Shown piece after piece: positions 41,053-49,746 of a stretch of 64,000 bases of DNA (positions are counted from its first letter, which is position 1; the number at the start of each line of letters is the position of its first letter). The notes under the pieces were generated by a model. That model saw only the letters and a list, made by a program, of their open reading frames with translations, did no database searches and was not told the DNA's origin. The stretch spans positions 186,001 through 250,000 of the forward strand of contig CAWINX010000004.1 of assembly GCA_963837585.1 (NCBI GenBank), read 5' to 3'. Both the position numbers and the translations under genes were made by a program. Source of the DNA: CAWINX01 sp963837585 (GTDB taxonomy: Bacteria; Actinomycetota; Thermoleophilia; Solirubrobacterales; 70-9).

Positions 41053-42691
41053 TCGGCAAGCGGCGGTCGCGGCCGAACGCCCTCGGTGTGATGCGAATCC
41101 CGGGGGCCGCCTGGCGGCGCTTGTACTCGGAGCGGTCGACCATCCGCACCACCTCGTCAACGACTTCGGCCGGCATGCCCGCGGCGATCATCTCCTCACG
41201 GCCCTCGTCGCGCTCGACGTAGGCCTCGAGGATGCGGTCGAGGAGGTCGTAGGGGGGTAGCGAGTCGGTGTCGAACTGGTCGGGGCGCAGCTCCGCCGAG
41301 GGGGCGCGCTCCAGGACGGAGGCCGGGACCAGCTCCCTGCCCGCCGCCGCGTTGCGGTGCCGGACCAACTCATAGACGAGCGTCTTCGGCACGTCCTTGA
41401 TCACCGCGAACCCACCCGCCATGTCTCCGTAGAGGGTCGCGTAGCCGACCGACATCTCGCTCTTGTTGCCGGTCGTCAGGACCAGCCAGCCGTGCTTGTT
41501 GGAGAGGGCCATCATCAGGTTGCCCCGGATTCGCGCCTGGATGTTCTCGGCGGCCAGGTCGGGCTCAGAGGGCCGGGTCGGATCGCGGGGGAGGGGCTCG
41601 GCGTCGGTGGGCGCGCCGAAGGCCTCGGCCAGCGCCTCGTCGTAACTCGCCATCGCCGCGGCGATCGGGATGTCCAGCGCGTCAACTCCGAGGTTGGCGG
41701 CGATAGTCCGTGCGTCCGCCTGTGTTTCAGAGCTGGAATGAGGCGAGGGCATCACCACGCAGCTGACGTTCCCCGGGCCGACGGCGTCCGCCGCGAGCAT
41801 CGCGACGAGGGCGGAGTCGATCCCACCCGAAAGGGCGATGCCAACATGGCGAAAGCCGTTCTTGCCCACGTAGTCGCGCAGTCCGAGGACCAGCGCCCCG
41901 TAGACCTCGGCCAGGTCGGGAGAGCACCGGAGCGAGGGGGCCGGAGTCTCCGCGATGGGACGTCGCAGACCAGCAGCTCCTCCTCGAACTGGGCGGCGCG
42001 GGCGATCACCTCGCCGTCGCGGTCGGTGACGAAGCTCTGCCCGTCGAAGACCAGCTCGTCCTGGCCGCCGACCAGGTTGCAGAAGGCGAAGGAGGCGCCG
42101 TAGGCCCGCGAGCGCTCGGCGAACATCTCCTCGCGCTCGCGCCCCTTGCCGCGATGGTAGGGGGAGCCCGACGGGTTGGCGATCAGCTCGGCGCCGTCCG
42201 CCGCCTCGGTCGACGCCGGCGGACCCTCGACCCAGCAGTCCTCGCAGATCGGTCAGGCCCACGCGGGTCCCGGCGACCTCGATGGTGGCGGGCTCGCCGC
42301 CGGGGACGAAATAGCGCTGCTCGTCAAAGACCGCGTAGTTGGGGAGGCGGTTCTTGCGGTAGACGGAGTGGACGCCGCCCCCGGCAAGCACGGCGAGGGA
42401 GTTGTGGGCGTGGCGGAAGTCGCCCCCGCCGGTCACCGGCTCGGCGAAGCCGACCAGGGCGACCAGGTCGCCAACGTCGGCGGCCAGTTCCTCGACCGCA
42501 CGGAGGTTGGCTTCGACGAAGTGGCGCTTCAGGTAGAGGTCCTCGGCCGGGTAGCCGGGGATGCAGAGCTCCGGAAAGATCGCCAGGTCGGCTCCCTGCT
42601 CGCGAGCGCGTCCGATCCACTCGGCGACCTTCGCCGCGTTGCCGTCGATGTCGCCGACGGTGGGGTTGATCTGAGCGAGAGCTACGCGCAC
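41030..42691 (-). CDS. nadE: Glutamine-dependent NAD+ synthetase, two frameshifts
   Basis: This amidates deamido-NAD using glutamine. The N-terminal nitrilase domain has Glu in FPELCIPGYP, Lys in YRKNRLPNY and the catalytic Cys in CEDCW. The C-terminal synthetase has the ATP loop ALSGGIDSAL and LTTGNKSEMSVGY. The middle third is in another frame: one extra base near 42256 (just before the catalytic Cys) and one missing C at 41957-41959. The two shifts cancel, so an apparently intact 553-residue frame would be wrong across about 100 residues. Confidence 0.94.
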   Translation of the reverse strand: MRVALAQINPTVGDIDGNAAKVAEWIGRAREQGADLAIFPELCIPGYPAEDLYLKRHFVEANLRAVEELAADVGDLVALVGFAEPVTGGGDFRHAHNSLAVLAGGGVHSVYRKNRLPNYAVFDEQRYFVPGGEPATIEVAGTRVGLTDLRGLLGRGSAGVDRGGGRRRADRQPVGLPLPSRQGARARGDVRRALAGLRRLLRLLQPGRRPGRAGLRRAELRHRPRRRGDRPRRPVRGGAAGLRRPIAETPAPSLRCSPDLAEVYGALVLGLRDYVGKNGFRHVGIALSGGIDSALVAMLAADAVGPGNVSCVVMPSPHSSSETQADARTIAANLGVDALDIPIAAAMASYDEALAEAFGAPTDAEPLPRDPTRPSEPDLAAENIQARIRGNLMMALSNKHGWLVLTTGNKSEMSVGYATLYGDMAGGFAVIKDVPKTLVYELVRHRNAAAGRELVPASVLERAPSAELRPDQFDTDSLPPYDLLDRILEAYVERDEGREEMIAAGMPAEVVDEVVRMVDRSEYKRRQAAPGIRITPRAFGRDRRLPITNRFGG

Positions 42692-42784
42692 TCGGCACCT
42701 TCCCGATTCACAGCTGCAGTATCGCCGCAGGCGCGCCGGAGCGGCCGCTCAGGAGGGGCCGGGGCGCACTGTAGGGTCATCTCG

Positions 42785-44164
42785 ATGCGAGCACGCAGCC
42801 ATTTGATCGGCGCATCGCTTGCATTTCTCGCCTTCGTCGTTTGGGCGCCCAGCGCGATCGCGGCCGACCATCCATTCAGGCTCCCCGCCCCCCGACCGAC
42901 CGATCACCGACCGACCGATCACCCCGACCCCAATCGCAACGCCTACACCGTCCCCGAGGCGCCTCAGTCTCCCGCCTGCACGGCTCACTTCTGCGTCCAC
43001 TGGGTGGCGGAGGGAATCGACGCGCCGAGCCTCGCCGACGCCAATGCGAACGGGCTTCCCGACTACGTCGAGCGGGTGCAGGCGGTGGCCGAGCACGTCT
43101 ACTCGGTCGAGAACGGCAAGCTGGGCTGGCAGAAGCCGAAGTCCGACGGCACAATCGGTGGCGGACATGGCAAGACCGATATCTACCTTTCGGAGATCGG
43201 CGGGTCGCTCTTCGGCTACGCGACCCCCGACCGCGGCCAGGCCAACCGGGCGCACCGCTTCCCGCGGCACCTCTATGGCTACCTGGTGCTCGACAACAAC
43301 TACGACCCGTTCGAGTTCCCCGGAACCACCCAGCTACGGGACCTCGAGGTCACGCTCGCCCACGAGTACAACCACATCCTCCAGTTCGGCTACGACGCCT
43401 ACCAGGACGCCTGGTTCGCCGAGTCGACCGCGGTCTGGATGGAGGACCAGGTTTACGGCAGCATCAACGACTACCTGCGCTACATGCCGCGCTGGACGCG
43501 CAGCTTCGACACGCCCCTGACCACCAACTCGATCAAGGAATACGGCTCCGCGGTCTGGAACCACTGGCTGGCCCACCGCTACGGAAAGCGACTGATCCGC
43601 CGGATCTGGGCCGGGGCGATCCACGTCAAGCCGGCCGGCTTCTCCGTCGCCGCCTACCGATTGGGGATCCGTCGCGCCGGGCGCTCCGACTTCAGCCACG
43701 ACTTCGTGCGGTTCGCGCGCGACGTCGCCGAGTGGCGGACCGGCACCGCCTTCGGGGAGGGCGCCCTCTACCCCGACGTTCCCCGTCAGGGCGGATTGCA
43801 GATTGGGAGGCGCTCGCGACTGCCTCACCTCAACCACACGACATTTCAATTACTGCGGGTCGACGCCCGGCACGGCCGCGGCGTGACCGTTCATGCCGTG
43901 GCGCCCCGGGGCGTGGCGGCGGGGCTGGCGCTGGTCGGGCGGATCGGGAGCGAGCGGCACGGCCGCGTCATCTCGCGCCTGCGCTATGCGCGGCGCGGGG
44001 GCTCGATGTCGGTGCGCCTCGGGCGACCGGGTCGATTCGACCGGATCACCGCGGTGCTCGTCAACGCCGACCCGACCGCGAAGGGGTTCAGCGCCCGCCG
44101 GCTCGACTGGAACTACATCGACGACGGCCTGCCTTTCAGGATCTGGGCGCGGGCGACACGCTGA
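42785..44164 (+). CDS. Secreted putative metalloprotease (MXAN_6640-like)
   Basis: A 459-residue protein with a clear signal peptide (residues 1-26, AxA cleavage region). An EF-hand-like calcium loop DANANGLPD (85-93) precedes the zinc motif HEYNH at 193-197, with a candidate third ligand Glu213 in WFAESTAVWMED. The C-terminal ~110 residues are beta-rich. The arrangement fits the MXAN_6640 family of putative secreted metalloproteases. Its targets are unknown. It is followed closely by a ChbG-like deacetylase gene. Confidence 0.82.
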   Translation: MRARSHLIGASLAFLAFVVWAPSAIAADHPFRLPAPRPTDHRPTDHPDPNRNAYTVPEAPQSPACTAHFCVHWVAEGIDAPSLADANANGLPDYVERVQAVAEHVYSVENGKLGWQKPKSDGTIGGGHGKTDIYLSEIGGSLFGYATPDRGQANRAHRFPRHLYGYLVLDNNYDPFEFPGTTQLRDLEVTLAHEYNHILQFGYDAYQDAWFAESTAVWMEDQVYGSINDYLRYMPRWTRSFDTPLTTNSIKEYGSAVWNHWLAHRYGKRLIRRIWAGAIHVKPAGFSVAAYRLGIRRAGRSDFSHDFVRFARDVAEWRTGTAFGEGALYPDVPRQGGLQIGRRSRLPHLNHTTFQLLRVDARHGRGVTVHAVAPRGVAAGLALVGRIGSERHGRVISRLRYARRGGSMSVRLGRPGRFDRITAVLVNADPTAKGFSARRLDWNYIDDGLPFRIWARATR

Positions 44165-44168
44165 GCCG

Positions 44169-44813
44169 ATGCCGGCGCGGCTGATCGTCACCGCCGACGA
44201 CTACGGCTACTCGGCGCGCTATGACGAGGGGATCCTCCAGGCCGCCCGCGCCGGGGCGATCGACGCGGCGAGCGCGATGGCGCTCCGCGATGCCGGCAAT
44301 CCGGCGCCGCTGTTGGAGACCGGGGTGGAGGTCGGCCTGCACCTGGAGCTTGCGGCCGAGCTGAGCGCGGAGGGCGCGACGGCTGGGTGCCGCGATCAGC
44401 TCACGACCTTCGAACGGCGCTTCAGAAGGCCTCCGGACTACATCGACGGCCACCACCACTGTCACGCCAGGGAGCCGGCGGCAAGCATCGTCGCCGAGCT
44501 CGCCCTCGCGCTGGGCGTCCGGGTTCGCTCGATCTCGCCCGAGCACCGAAACTCGCTGCGCGCGTTGGGGGTGCCGACTCCCGACCGGTTGATCGGTCGC
44601 TACGAGGAAACCGAGCCGGTGATTCCCGCCGAGGTGACCGCGGTCGCGGCCGGAGACGAGCCGCCAGACGGCATCACCGAGTGGATGACGCACCCCGGGC
44701 TCGCCGACCCGGGCGCCGGCTCATCCTTCGACGCCGGGCGCGAGGGCGACCTCGATGTCCTTCTGCGACTTGCGCCGAGCCCCGTTCTGCGCCGCTGGCG
44801 CCAGCGTGGCTGA
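44169..44813 (+). CDS. ChbG/YdjC-family carbohydrate deacetylase
   Basis: A 214-residue protein of the YdjC family, which removes acetyl groups from chito-oligosaccharides or hopanoid sugars. The metal-binding Asp pair is in VTADDYG, the histidines in DGHHHCH and VGLHLEL, and a late WMTHPG is conserved. It starts four bases after the metalloprotease gene. The last 93 bases overlap the convergent wax synthase gene. Confidence 0.88.
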   Translation: MPARLIVTADDYGYSARYDEGILQAARAGAIDAASAMALRDAGNPAPLLETGVEVGLHLELAAELSAEGATAGCRDQLTTFERRFRRPPDYIDGHHHCHAREPAASIVAELALALGVRVRSISPEHRNSLRALGVPTPDRLIGRYEETEPVIPAEVTAVAAGDEPPDGITEWMTHPGLADPGAGSSFDAGREGDLDVLLRLAPSPVLRRWRQRG

Positions 44814-46166
44814 GAGCTCCGCGACCGCGGCCTCGAGATCGAGGCCGAAGCTGTCGAGGTCCGACATCGCGTCGTAGTCGCCGACCAAGCCGAAGTCGAC
44901 CTGGCCGTCGTAGGACATGATCCCGACACAGAGGGCCTGGCGCCGGGCCAGCGGGACCAGCGGGAAGATCGCCTCCATGCGGCGACCGAGCACGTAGAGC
45001 GGGAACTGCGGCCCCGGCACGTTGGTGACGACGAGGTTGAAGAAGCGCTGCGCGGGCTGCAGCCGCGCCGCCTGCGAGGCGATCGTCGGCGGTGCGAAGT
45101 CGGTGATCCGGGTGAGGATCTCGGCGCCGACCGCCTGGTCGGAGTCCTTGAGGTCGCCCATCGACTCGCTGACCAGCCGCAGTCGTTCGACCGGGTCCTC
45201 ACACCAGACGGGAAGCGGCGCCATCATCGCCGCGATCCTGTTGCCGAGCGCCCCGCGCTCCTCGTCGGCGCGCACGCTGACAGGGACCATGGCGCGCAGC
45301 TCGAGCCCCTCGGTGTCGTGGCCCCGGGCTCGCAGGTAATTGCCAAGTGCCCCGGCGACAACCGAGAGGATGACGTCGTTGACGGTGCCGCCGTGCTCGT
45401 CCTTGACCCGCTTCAGCTCGCCCAGGTCGGCGCGGACGAAGGCGAGCCGGCGGTGCGGCCCGATCTCGACGTTGAATGGCGTCGAGGGGGCCGCCAGGCC
45501 GGCGCCGACGATTTTGCCGGTCGCGCCCAGGCCCCTGGCGATCTGGCGCGGGCCGCGCAGCGCGGCGCGAAAGCCGCGCACAATCTCCGTCGGGCTGGTG
45601 ACCCGCTCGCGCCAGGCGTCGCCGAGCAGCTTCAGGTCGGTCGGCTCCGGACGCGGCTGCCAGCGGGGCGGGGGGGAGGACGACGTGGCGGGCTCCTTGT
45701 CGACGTCGAAGAGGACCGTGGTGATGTCGACGCCGGAGATGCCGTCGACCAGGGCGTGATGGCTCTTGCCGACGACCGAGAAGCGCTCGCCCTCGAGGCC
45801 CTCGACCAGCCACAGCTCCCAGAGCGGCTTGCTGCGGTCCAGTTGCTGGGAGAAGATCCGCGACGCGAGGTTTCGCAGCTGCTCCTCGGAGCCCGGGGCC
45901 GGCAGGGCGCTCTGGCGCACGTGGTAATCGAGGTTGAGGTGGGGGTCGTCGACCCAGACGGGGCGGCCCTGGTCGAAGGGGACGAAGCGCAGCTTCTGGC
46001 GAAAGCGCGGCACCAGGTGCAGGCGCGAGGCGATCTGGTCGCGGAACTCCGCGTGGGTCGGCGCCGGCCCCTCGAAGATGATCGTCGTGGCGACGTGCAT
46101 GTGGGCGCCCGCTCGCTCCATATGGAGGAACGAGGCGTCGAGTCCACTGAGCCGATCCTCACTCAC
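44721..46166 (-). CDS. Wax ester synthase / acyl-CoA:diacylglycerol acyltransferase
   Basis: A 481-residue WS/DGAT with the catalytic HHxxxDG as SHHALVDG near residue 136. The N-terminal LSGLDASFLHMER and a later NVPGPQFPLYVLG are typical. It would make storage triacylglycerol or wax esters from acyl-CoA at the membrane. The C-terminal ~30 codons are antisense to the ChbG-like gene. Confidence 0.92.
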   Translation of the reverse strand: MSEDRLSGLDASFLHMERAGAHMHVATTIIFEGPAPTHAEFRDQIASRLHLVPRFRQKLRFVPFDQGRPVWVDDPHLNLDYHVRQSALPAPGSEEQLRNLASRIFSQQLDRSKPLWELWLVEGLEGERFSVVGKSHHALVDGISGVDITTVLFDVDKEPATSSSPPPRWQPRPEPTDLKLLGDAWRERVTSPTEIVRGFRAALRGPRQIARGLGATGKIVGAGLAAPSTPFNVEIGPHRRLAFVRADLGELKRVKDEHGGTVNDVILSVVAGALGNYLRARGHDTEGLELRAMVPVSVRADEERGALGNRIAAMMAPLPVWCEDPVERLRLVSESMGDLKDSDQAVGAEILTRITDFAPPTIASQAARLQPAQRFFNLVVTNVPGPQFPLYVLGRRMEAIFPLVPLARRQALCVGIMSYDGQVDFGLVGDYDAMSDLDSFGLDLEAAVAELSATLAPAAQNGARRKSQKDIEVALAPGVEG

Positions 46167-46244
46167 GGCCCAATCTTTGCATGTGTGAGTCTGCTCACGC
46201 GCATATCCGGCCGGTGTCCCTACGGTGGCTCGTCCATACGAAAG

Positions 46245-46410
46245 AGCCCATCTGCCGAGTCCCTCGCGAGCGCGACGGGAACGGGGGACCCAATGTCGCG
46301 GCCGAGCTGGTCGTGACCGGGGCGAATCGGACGGTGATCCGTCCGTAGCGGCCGCCCGGCCCCATGCCCGGCGCTCGCGAGCCCGTCAGCTAACCCCGTA
46401 GGCAGCGAGA
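46245..46410 (+). promoter_or_regulatory. c-di-AMP riboswitch (ydaO/yuaA type)
   Basis: Conserved aptamer blocks occur in the right order: CTGCCGAGTCC at 46252, GGGGGACCCA near 46304, GGGGCGAATC near 46349, a GTAGCGG segment near 46366, and CCCGTCAGCTAACCCCGTAGG near 46382-46402. CTGCC and GGCAG close the P1 stem. It sits directly before an RlpA-like wall protein gene, a known actinobacterial target class. No T-tract terminator is visible, so control may be at translation initiation. In other bacteria c-di-AMP binding turns the gene off. Confidence 0.93.
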
Positions 46411-46426
46411 AAGCGAGTGATCGAGA

Positions 46427-47095
46427 ATGCGACACTTCCTGCCCGCGGTGGCTGCTGCCGCCGCAATCGCAGCCGGTTCCGGCGCGGCTTACGCCGCCCC
46501 GGCGAAGCCGCCCACACAGGGGAGAGCCGCCTCCCACGTCTCCCTGCACCTCTCGCGCCACAGCCTGCTGGCGGGACGCGATGCCGTGCTGAGGGGTCGG
46601 GTCCGGCCCGGCGGCGCCCACCGGGTCAAGATCGTGGTGCGGGGACCTCGCGGGGGCGCCCTGCGCGCGGCGACGAAGGCGAGCGGGGCGTTCGCGCTGC
46701 GCTGGAGCCCAAGCCGGGTTGGCGCCTACAGCGTCCGCGCCTACGGCATCCACGATCGCCACACGAGGGGATCGACGAGCGTGGCGCGCCGGCTGACGGC
46801 CTACCGACCCGCCGCCGCCTCCTATTACGGCCCCGGCCTCTACGGCGGCGCCCTCGCCTGCGGCGGCACCCTGCAGCCGGGAACCCTGGGCGTCGCCAAC
46901 AAGACGCTGCCCTGCGGCTCGCGGGTGCGCTTGCGCTATCGCGGGCGCACGGTCACCGTCCAGGTGGTCGACCGCGGCCCCTATGTGGCCGGGCGCGATT
47001 TCGACCTCACCGCGGCGACCAAGGCGCGACTGCGCTTCCCCGACGTCGGCGTCCTGCTCTCCAGCGGTAGCGATCAGGCGGGCAGGCTGAGCTGA
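46427..47095 (+). CDS. RlpA-like double-psi beta-barrel secreted protein
   Basis: A 222-residue protein with a signal peptide (residues 1-23), a basic beta-rich region, and a C-terminal RlpA-like barrel (ASYYGPGLYGG, GVANKTLPCGS, VQVVDRGPYV, FDLTAATKARL). Two cysteines (ALACGG and LPCGS) probably pair. Related proteins cleave or bind peptidoglycan. Control by the upstream c-di-AMP riboswitch fits a role in wall growth or osmotic response. The ribosome-binding site is weak. Confidence 0.9.
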   Translation: MRHFLPAVAAAAAIAAGSGAAYAAPAKPPTQGRAASHVSLHLSRHSLLAGRDAVLRGRVRPGGAHRVKIVVRGPRGGALRAATKASGAFALRWSPSRVGAYSVRAYGIHDRHTRGSTSVARRLTAYRPAAASYYGPGLYGGALACGGTLQPGTLGVANKTLPCGSRVRLRYRGRTVTVQVVDRGPYVAGRDFDLTAATKARLRFPDVGVLLSSGSDQAGRLS

Positions 47096-48232
47096 AGCTG
47101 CGCCTCCGGCGAGCGCGACTCCTCCGTTTCGGCGTCGCGCTCGAAGGAGGCCAGCCTCACGCCCAGCAACCGCACCGGCCGTGGCGGGCCGTAGGCGCGG
47201 AGCAGGTCGAGCGCGATCGGGCCGACCACGGCCGGGTCGTTGGTCGGCTGCTCGATCGTCTGCGCGCGGGTGACGGTGGTCCAGTCGTCGAGTCGGACCT
47301 TGATCCCGATCGTCCGTCCCTCCAGCTCGCGGGACCGCAGTCGCTTGCAGAGCTGCTCGGTCAGCGAGGCGAGCGAGTCGACCAGCCGCGAGCGCTCGCG
47401 CACGTCCTCGTCGAAGGTCGTCTCGGCCGACTGCGACTTCGCCTCGCGGACGACGGTCAAGCGGCGTCTCGTCCTCGAAGCCGGCGCGGGCGATCAGCCA
47501 GCGGCCGAGGCGGGGACCGAAGGCTTCGGCCATCGCGTCCGGGTCCTGGGCGCGCAGGGCGGAGAGGGTGCGAATGCCCATCTGCTGCAGTTTGATCACG
47601 GTCTTGGGGCCGATCCCGGGGACGAGGCCGGGCGGATCGTCGGCGAAGCGCGTCAGCGCCTCCTCCCTGGAGAGGACGACCAGCCCGGCGGGCTTGCCCA
47701 ACTCGCTGGTGATCTTCGCCAGCAGTCGGTTCTCGGAGATCCCGATCGAGCAGCTCAGCTTCGACTCCTCGCGAATCTCGGTGGCGATCCGCCGCATCGT
47801 CGCCTTCGGCGAGAAGATCCCGGTCAGGTCGATGTAGGCCTCGTCGAGCCCGACCACCTCGACCGTGTCGGCATTGCGCCGCAGAATCGCCATCACCTCG
47901 CCGGAGGCCTCCCGGTAGGCGTTGAAGTCGGGTTGCAGATAGACCGCGTCGGGCAGTTTGCGCCGCGCCACCGCCGCCGGCATCGCCGAGTGGATCCCGG
48001 CCAGCTTGCGAGCCTCATAGCTCGCCGTGGTCACCACGGCGCGCGGCCCAGACCCGCAGACGACGACCGGCTTCCCCCTCAGCTCAGGCCGCCGCCGCAA
48101 CTCGACCGACGCGTAGAAGGCGTCCATGTCGAGGTGGGCGATCGTGCGCTCTGGGCCATCGCGTCGATGGTAGGCCCGGATCGGGACAGCATCGGCAACA
48201 AGGCGGTTCCGCGGAACCGCCCTGGGTAGCAT
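47074..48232 (-). CDS. dinB: DNA polymerase IV (Y family), frameshifted
   Basis: A translesion polymerase. The palm has AHLDMDAFYASVE and the catalytic VGLDEAYIDLTG. A helix-hairpin-helix (LVPGIGPKTVIKLQQMGI) is followed by the little-finger domain. After DETPL the domain continues in another frame (REAKSQSAETTFDEDV onward); removing one base near 47461-47464 joins them. The first ~28 residues before the conserved start are not typical, so the ATG at 48232 may be wrong. No beta-clamp motif was sought in detail. Confidence 0.92.
48203..48220. repeat. Palindrome GCGGTTCCGCGGAACCGC, copy 1
   Basis: A perfect 18-bp palindrome, extended to 20 bp by flanking G and C. It lies within the doubtful first codons of dinB, just before the divergent cupin gene. 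An identical copy is at 48941-48958. Confidence 0.9.
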
Positions 48233-48240
48233 CGACCCCC

Positions 48241-48522
48241 ATGGCCGATGTGACTCACACGAAGATCGACGAGATGGACGCGATCGACGGGTTCTTCGAG
48301 GGGATTAAGTTCCACAAGGCCGCCGCCGGCCTCGCCCTCTCTTCCTTCGGCATGGCGATCATCGACCTCGCGCCCGGAGCGGAGGACTACCCCGAGCACG
48401 ACCACTCACCCGATGGGATCGGCGGCCAGATGTTCGCCAAGCGGCCTGAGCAGCTTGGCCAGGAAGAGGTCTACGTCGCCCTCGGAGGCTCGGGCATCCT
48501 GGAGGCCGACGGCGAGCGATAG
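48241..48522 (+). CDS. Short cupin-like protein, probably truncated
   Basis: This 93-residue product begins like a cupin with one barrel: PEHDHSPDGIGG (metal-ligand histidines) and VYVALGGSGILEADGER. It stops at TAG 48520, where homologous barrels normally continue for another 30-40 residues. The following 70 bases do not continue a recognisable cupin in any frame. Either an indel or genuine truncation is possible. The function is unknown. Confidence 0.6.
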   Translation: MADVTHTKIDEMDAIDGFFEGIKFHKAAAGLALSSFGMAIIDLAPGAEDYPEHDHSPDGIGGQMFAKRPEQLGQEEVYVALGGSGILEADGER

Positions 48523-48592
48523 GCGCCACTCCCGGAGAGCCGTACGAGACCGGCGGCGCGCTGTAGTGCCGGGCGCGTCCTAGACTGAAGAC

Positions 48593-48871
48593 GTGGCTTC
48601 CCCGGAGGCGAAGAACCTCGAGGCGATCTCCAAGGCGATCGACCAGCACAACTCGAGCTGCCCGTTTCCGGCGGCCGAGGTGCGGATGAACCCGTTTGAG
48701 GTCGAGCGGCTGGGGTGGGACCACATCCGCGGCCTGCCGGTCGTTCCCGACGCCGAGATCGGCACCGGTCGCTTCCGGATCGTCTGCTCCCGCGATGTCG
48801 ACGGCGAGGGACTGGAAGAGGTCGAAGCGGTCGGCCAGGAGCTGGAAACCGCCATTCCGTTCAACAACTGA
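48593..48871 (+). CDS. Conserved-looking small protein of unknown function
   Basis: A 92-residue acidic protein starting at GTG 48593. It has no signal peptide or membrane helix. The segments MNPFEVERLGWDHIRGLPV and IGTGRFRIVCSRD look like a compact folded domain with a Cys in the N-terminal CPFPAAEV. I do not recognise the family. Codon usage matches neighbours, supporting a real gene. Confidence 0.6.
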   Translation: MASPEAKNLEAISKAIDQHNSSCPFPAAEVRMNPFEVERLGWDHIRGLPVVPDAEIGTGRFRIVCSRDVDGEGLEEVEAVGQELETAIPFNN

Positions 48872-48883
48872 GCGCCCCCTCCG

Positions 48884-48932
48884 TCGGTGCAACGCGCTGG
48901 CGTCCTCTCAGAGCACCAACGCGTTACACCGA
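48884..48932. repeat. Inverted repeat with 13-bp arms
   Basis: Arms 48884-48896 and 48920-48932 match at 12 of 13 positions. It lies between the small protein gene and convergent ccdA. It shares CGGTGCAACGCG with the hairpin inside hisD. Confidence 0.75.
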
Positions 48933-48940
48933 AGCCCGAG

Positions 48941-48958
48941 GCGGTTCCGCGGAACCGC
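48941..48958. repeat. Palindrome GCGGTTCCGCGGAACCGC, copy 2
   Basis: Identical to 48203-48220. It sits just beyond the ccdA stop codon on the minus strand. A terminator role is possible, but the repeat has no loop or T tract. Confidence 0.9.
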
Positions 48959-48959
48959 C

Positions 48960-49721
48960 TCAGACCTGGTTCCAGAAGTCCAACCCTAGGCCGGTCAGCC
49001 AGTTCTGGGCGTCGATGTTGAGCTGGAAGAGCTGGCCGGTCCAGATCAGGACGCCCATCGCGATCAGGATGACGCCGCCGGTGGCGACTATCGCCTGGTA
49101 GTGGCGCTTGACGACGGCGAAGGCGGTGGTCATCCGCGAGAAGGCAATCGCGGTGAGCAGAAAGGGGATCGCCAGGCCGGCCGAGTAGACGGCGAGGAGG
49201 AGGGCTCCTCGCGCCGCCGAGCCCGAGAGGGAGGCGGCGGAGAGGATCGCTCCCAGCGTCGGCCCGATGCAGGGTGTCCAAGCGATCGCGAAGGCAGCCC
49301 CGGCGACGATCGGCCCGCCCTTGCCGGCGCGGGCCAACAGCGCCTCGACATGCCACTCGCGGTTCAGCCGAGTAATGAAGAGGGAGCCGACGAAGAGGAC
49401 GCCCATCGCGACGATCAGCGCTCCGGAGATCTTGGTCAGCGTCTCCTTGTGGTTTTGAAGCGTCGAGCCGAGCCCGGTTGCGGTCAGCCCGAGGAGGATG
49501 AAGATCGCCGAGAAGCTCGCCACGAACAGCAGGCTGGGGCCGAGGATGCGGCGCCAGTCGGCATCCTCCAGCTCCGCCGCCGAGACGCCGCTGACCGCGG
49601 AGAGGTAGCCCGGCACCAGCGGCAGGACGCAGGGGGAGAGGAAGGAGACGACGCCCGCCGCAAGCGCGGCGAGAATGCCGACGCCCGCCGCCGGGTCGGA
49701 GTTGATGACGGCGTTGACCAC
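48960..49721 (-). CDS. ccdA: Cytochrome c biogenesis protein CcdA (DsbD transmembrane family)
   Basis: A 253-residue protein with about six membrane helices. The redox-active cysteines sit in the first helix (FLSPCVLPLVPGY) and in AWTPCIGPTLG. It passes electrons from cytosolic thioredoxin to extracytoplasmic thiol proteins. No ResB/ResC or thioredoxin-like partner is adjacent, so its client is unknown. It is divergent from the FUSC gene, with 25 bases between them. Confidence 0.93.
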   Translation of the reverse strand: MVNAVINSDPAAGVGILAALAAGVVSFLSPCVLPLVPGYLSAVSGVSAAELEDADWRRILGPSLLFVASFSAIFILLGLTATGLGSTLQNHKETLTKISGALIVAMGVLFVGSLFITRLNREWHVEALLARAGKGGPIVAGAAFAIAWTPCIGPTLGAILSAASLSGSAARGALLLAVYSAGLAIPFLLTAIAFSRMTTAFAVVKRHYQAIVATGGVILIAMGVLIWTGQLFQLNIDAQNWLTGLGLDFWNQV

Positions 49722-49746
49722 GGGGCCTCAGGTTACCCTCCGCAGG

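Noticed and set aside
41030..42691. nadE as an intact 553-residue frame
   Set aside because: Two opposite shifts restore the outer frame but scramble about 100 residues that include the catalytic Cys; the correct sequence is in another frame.
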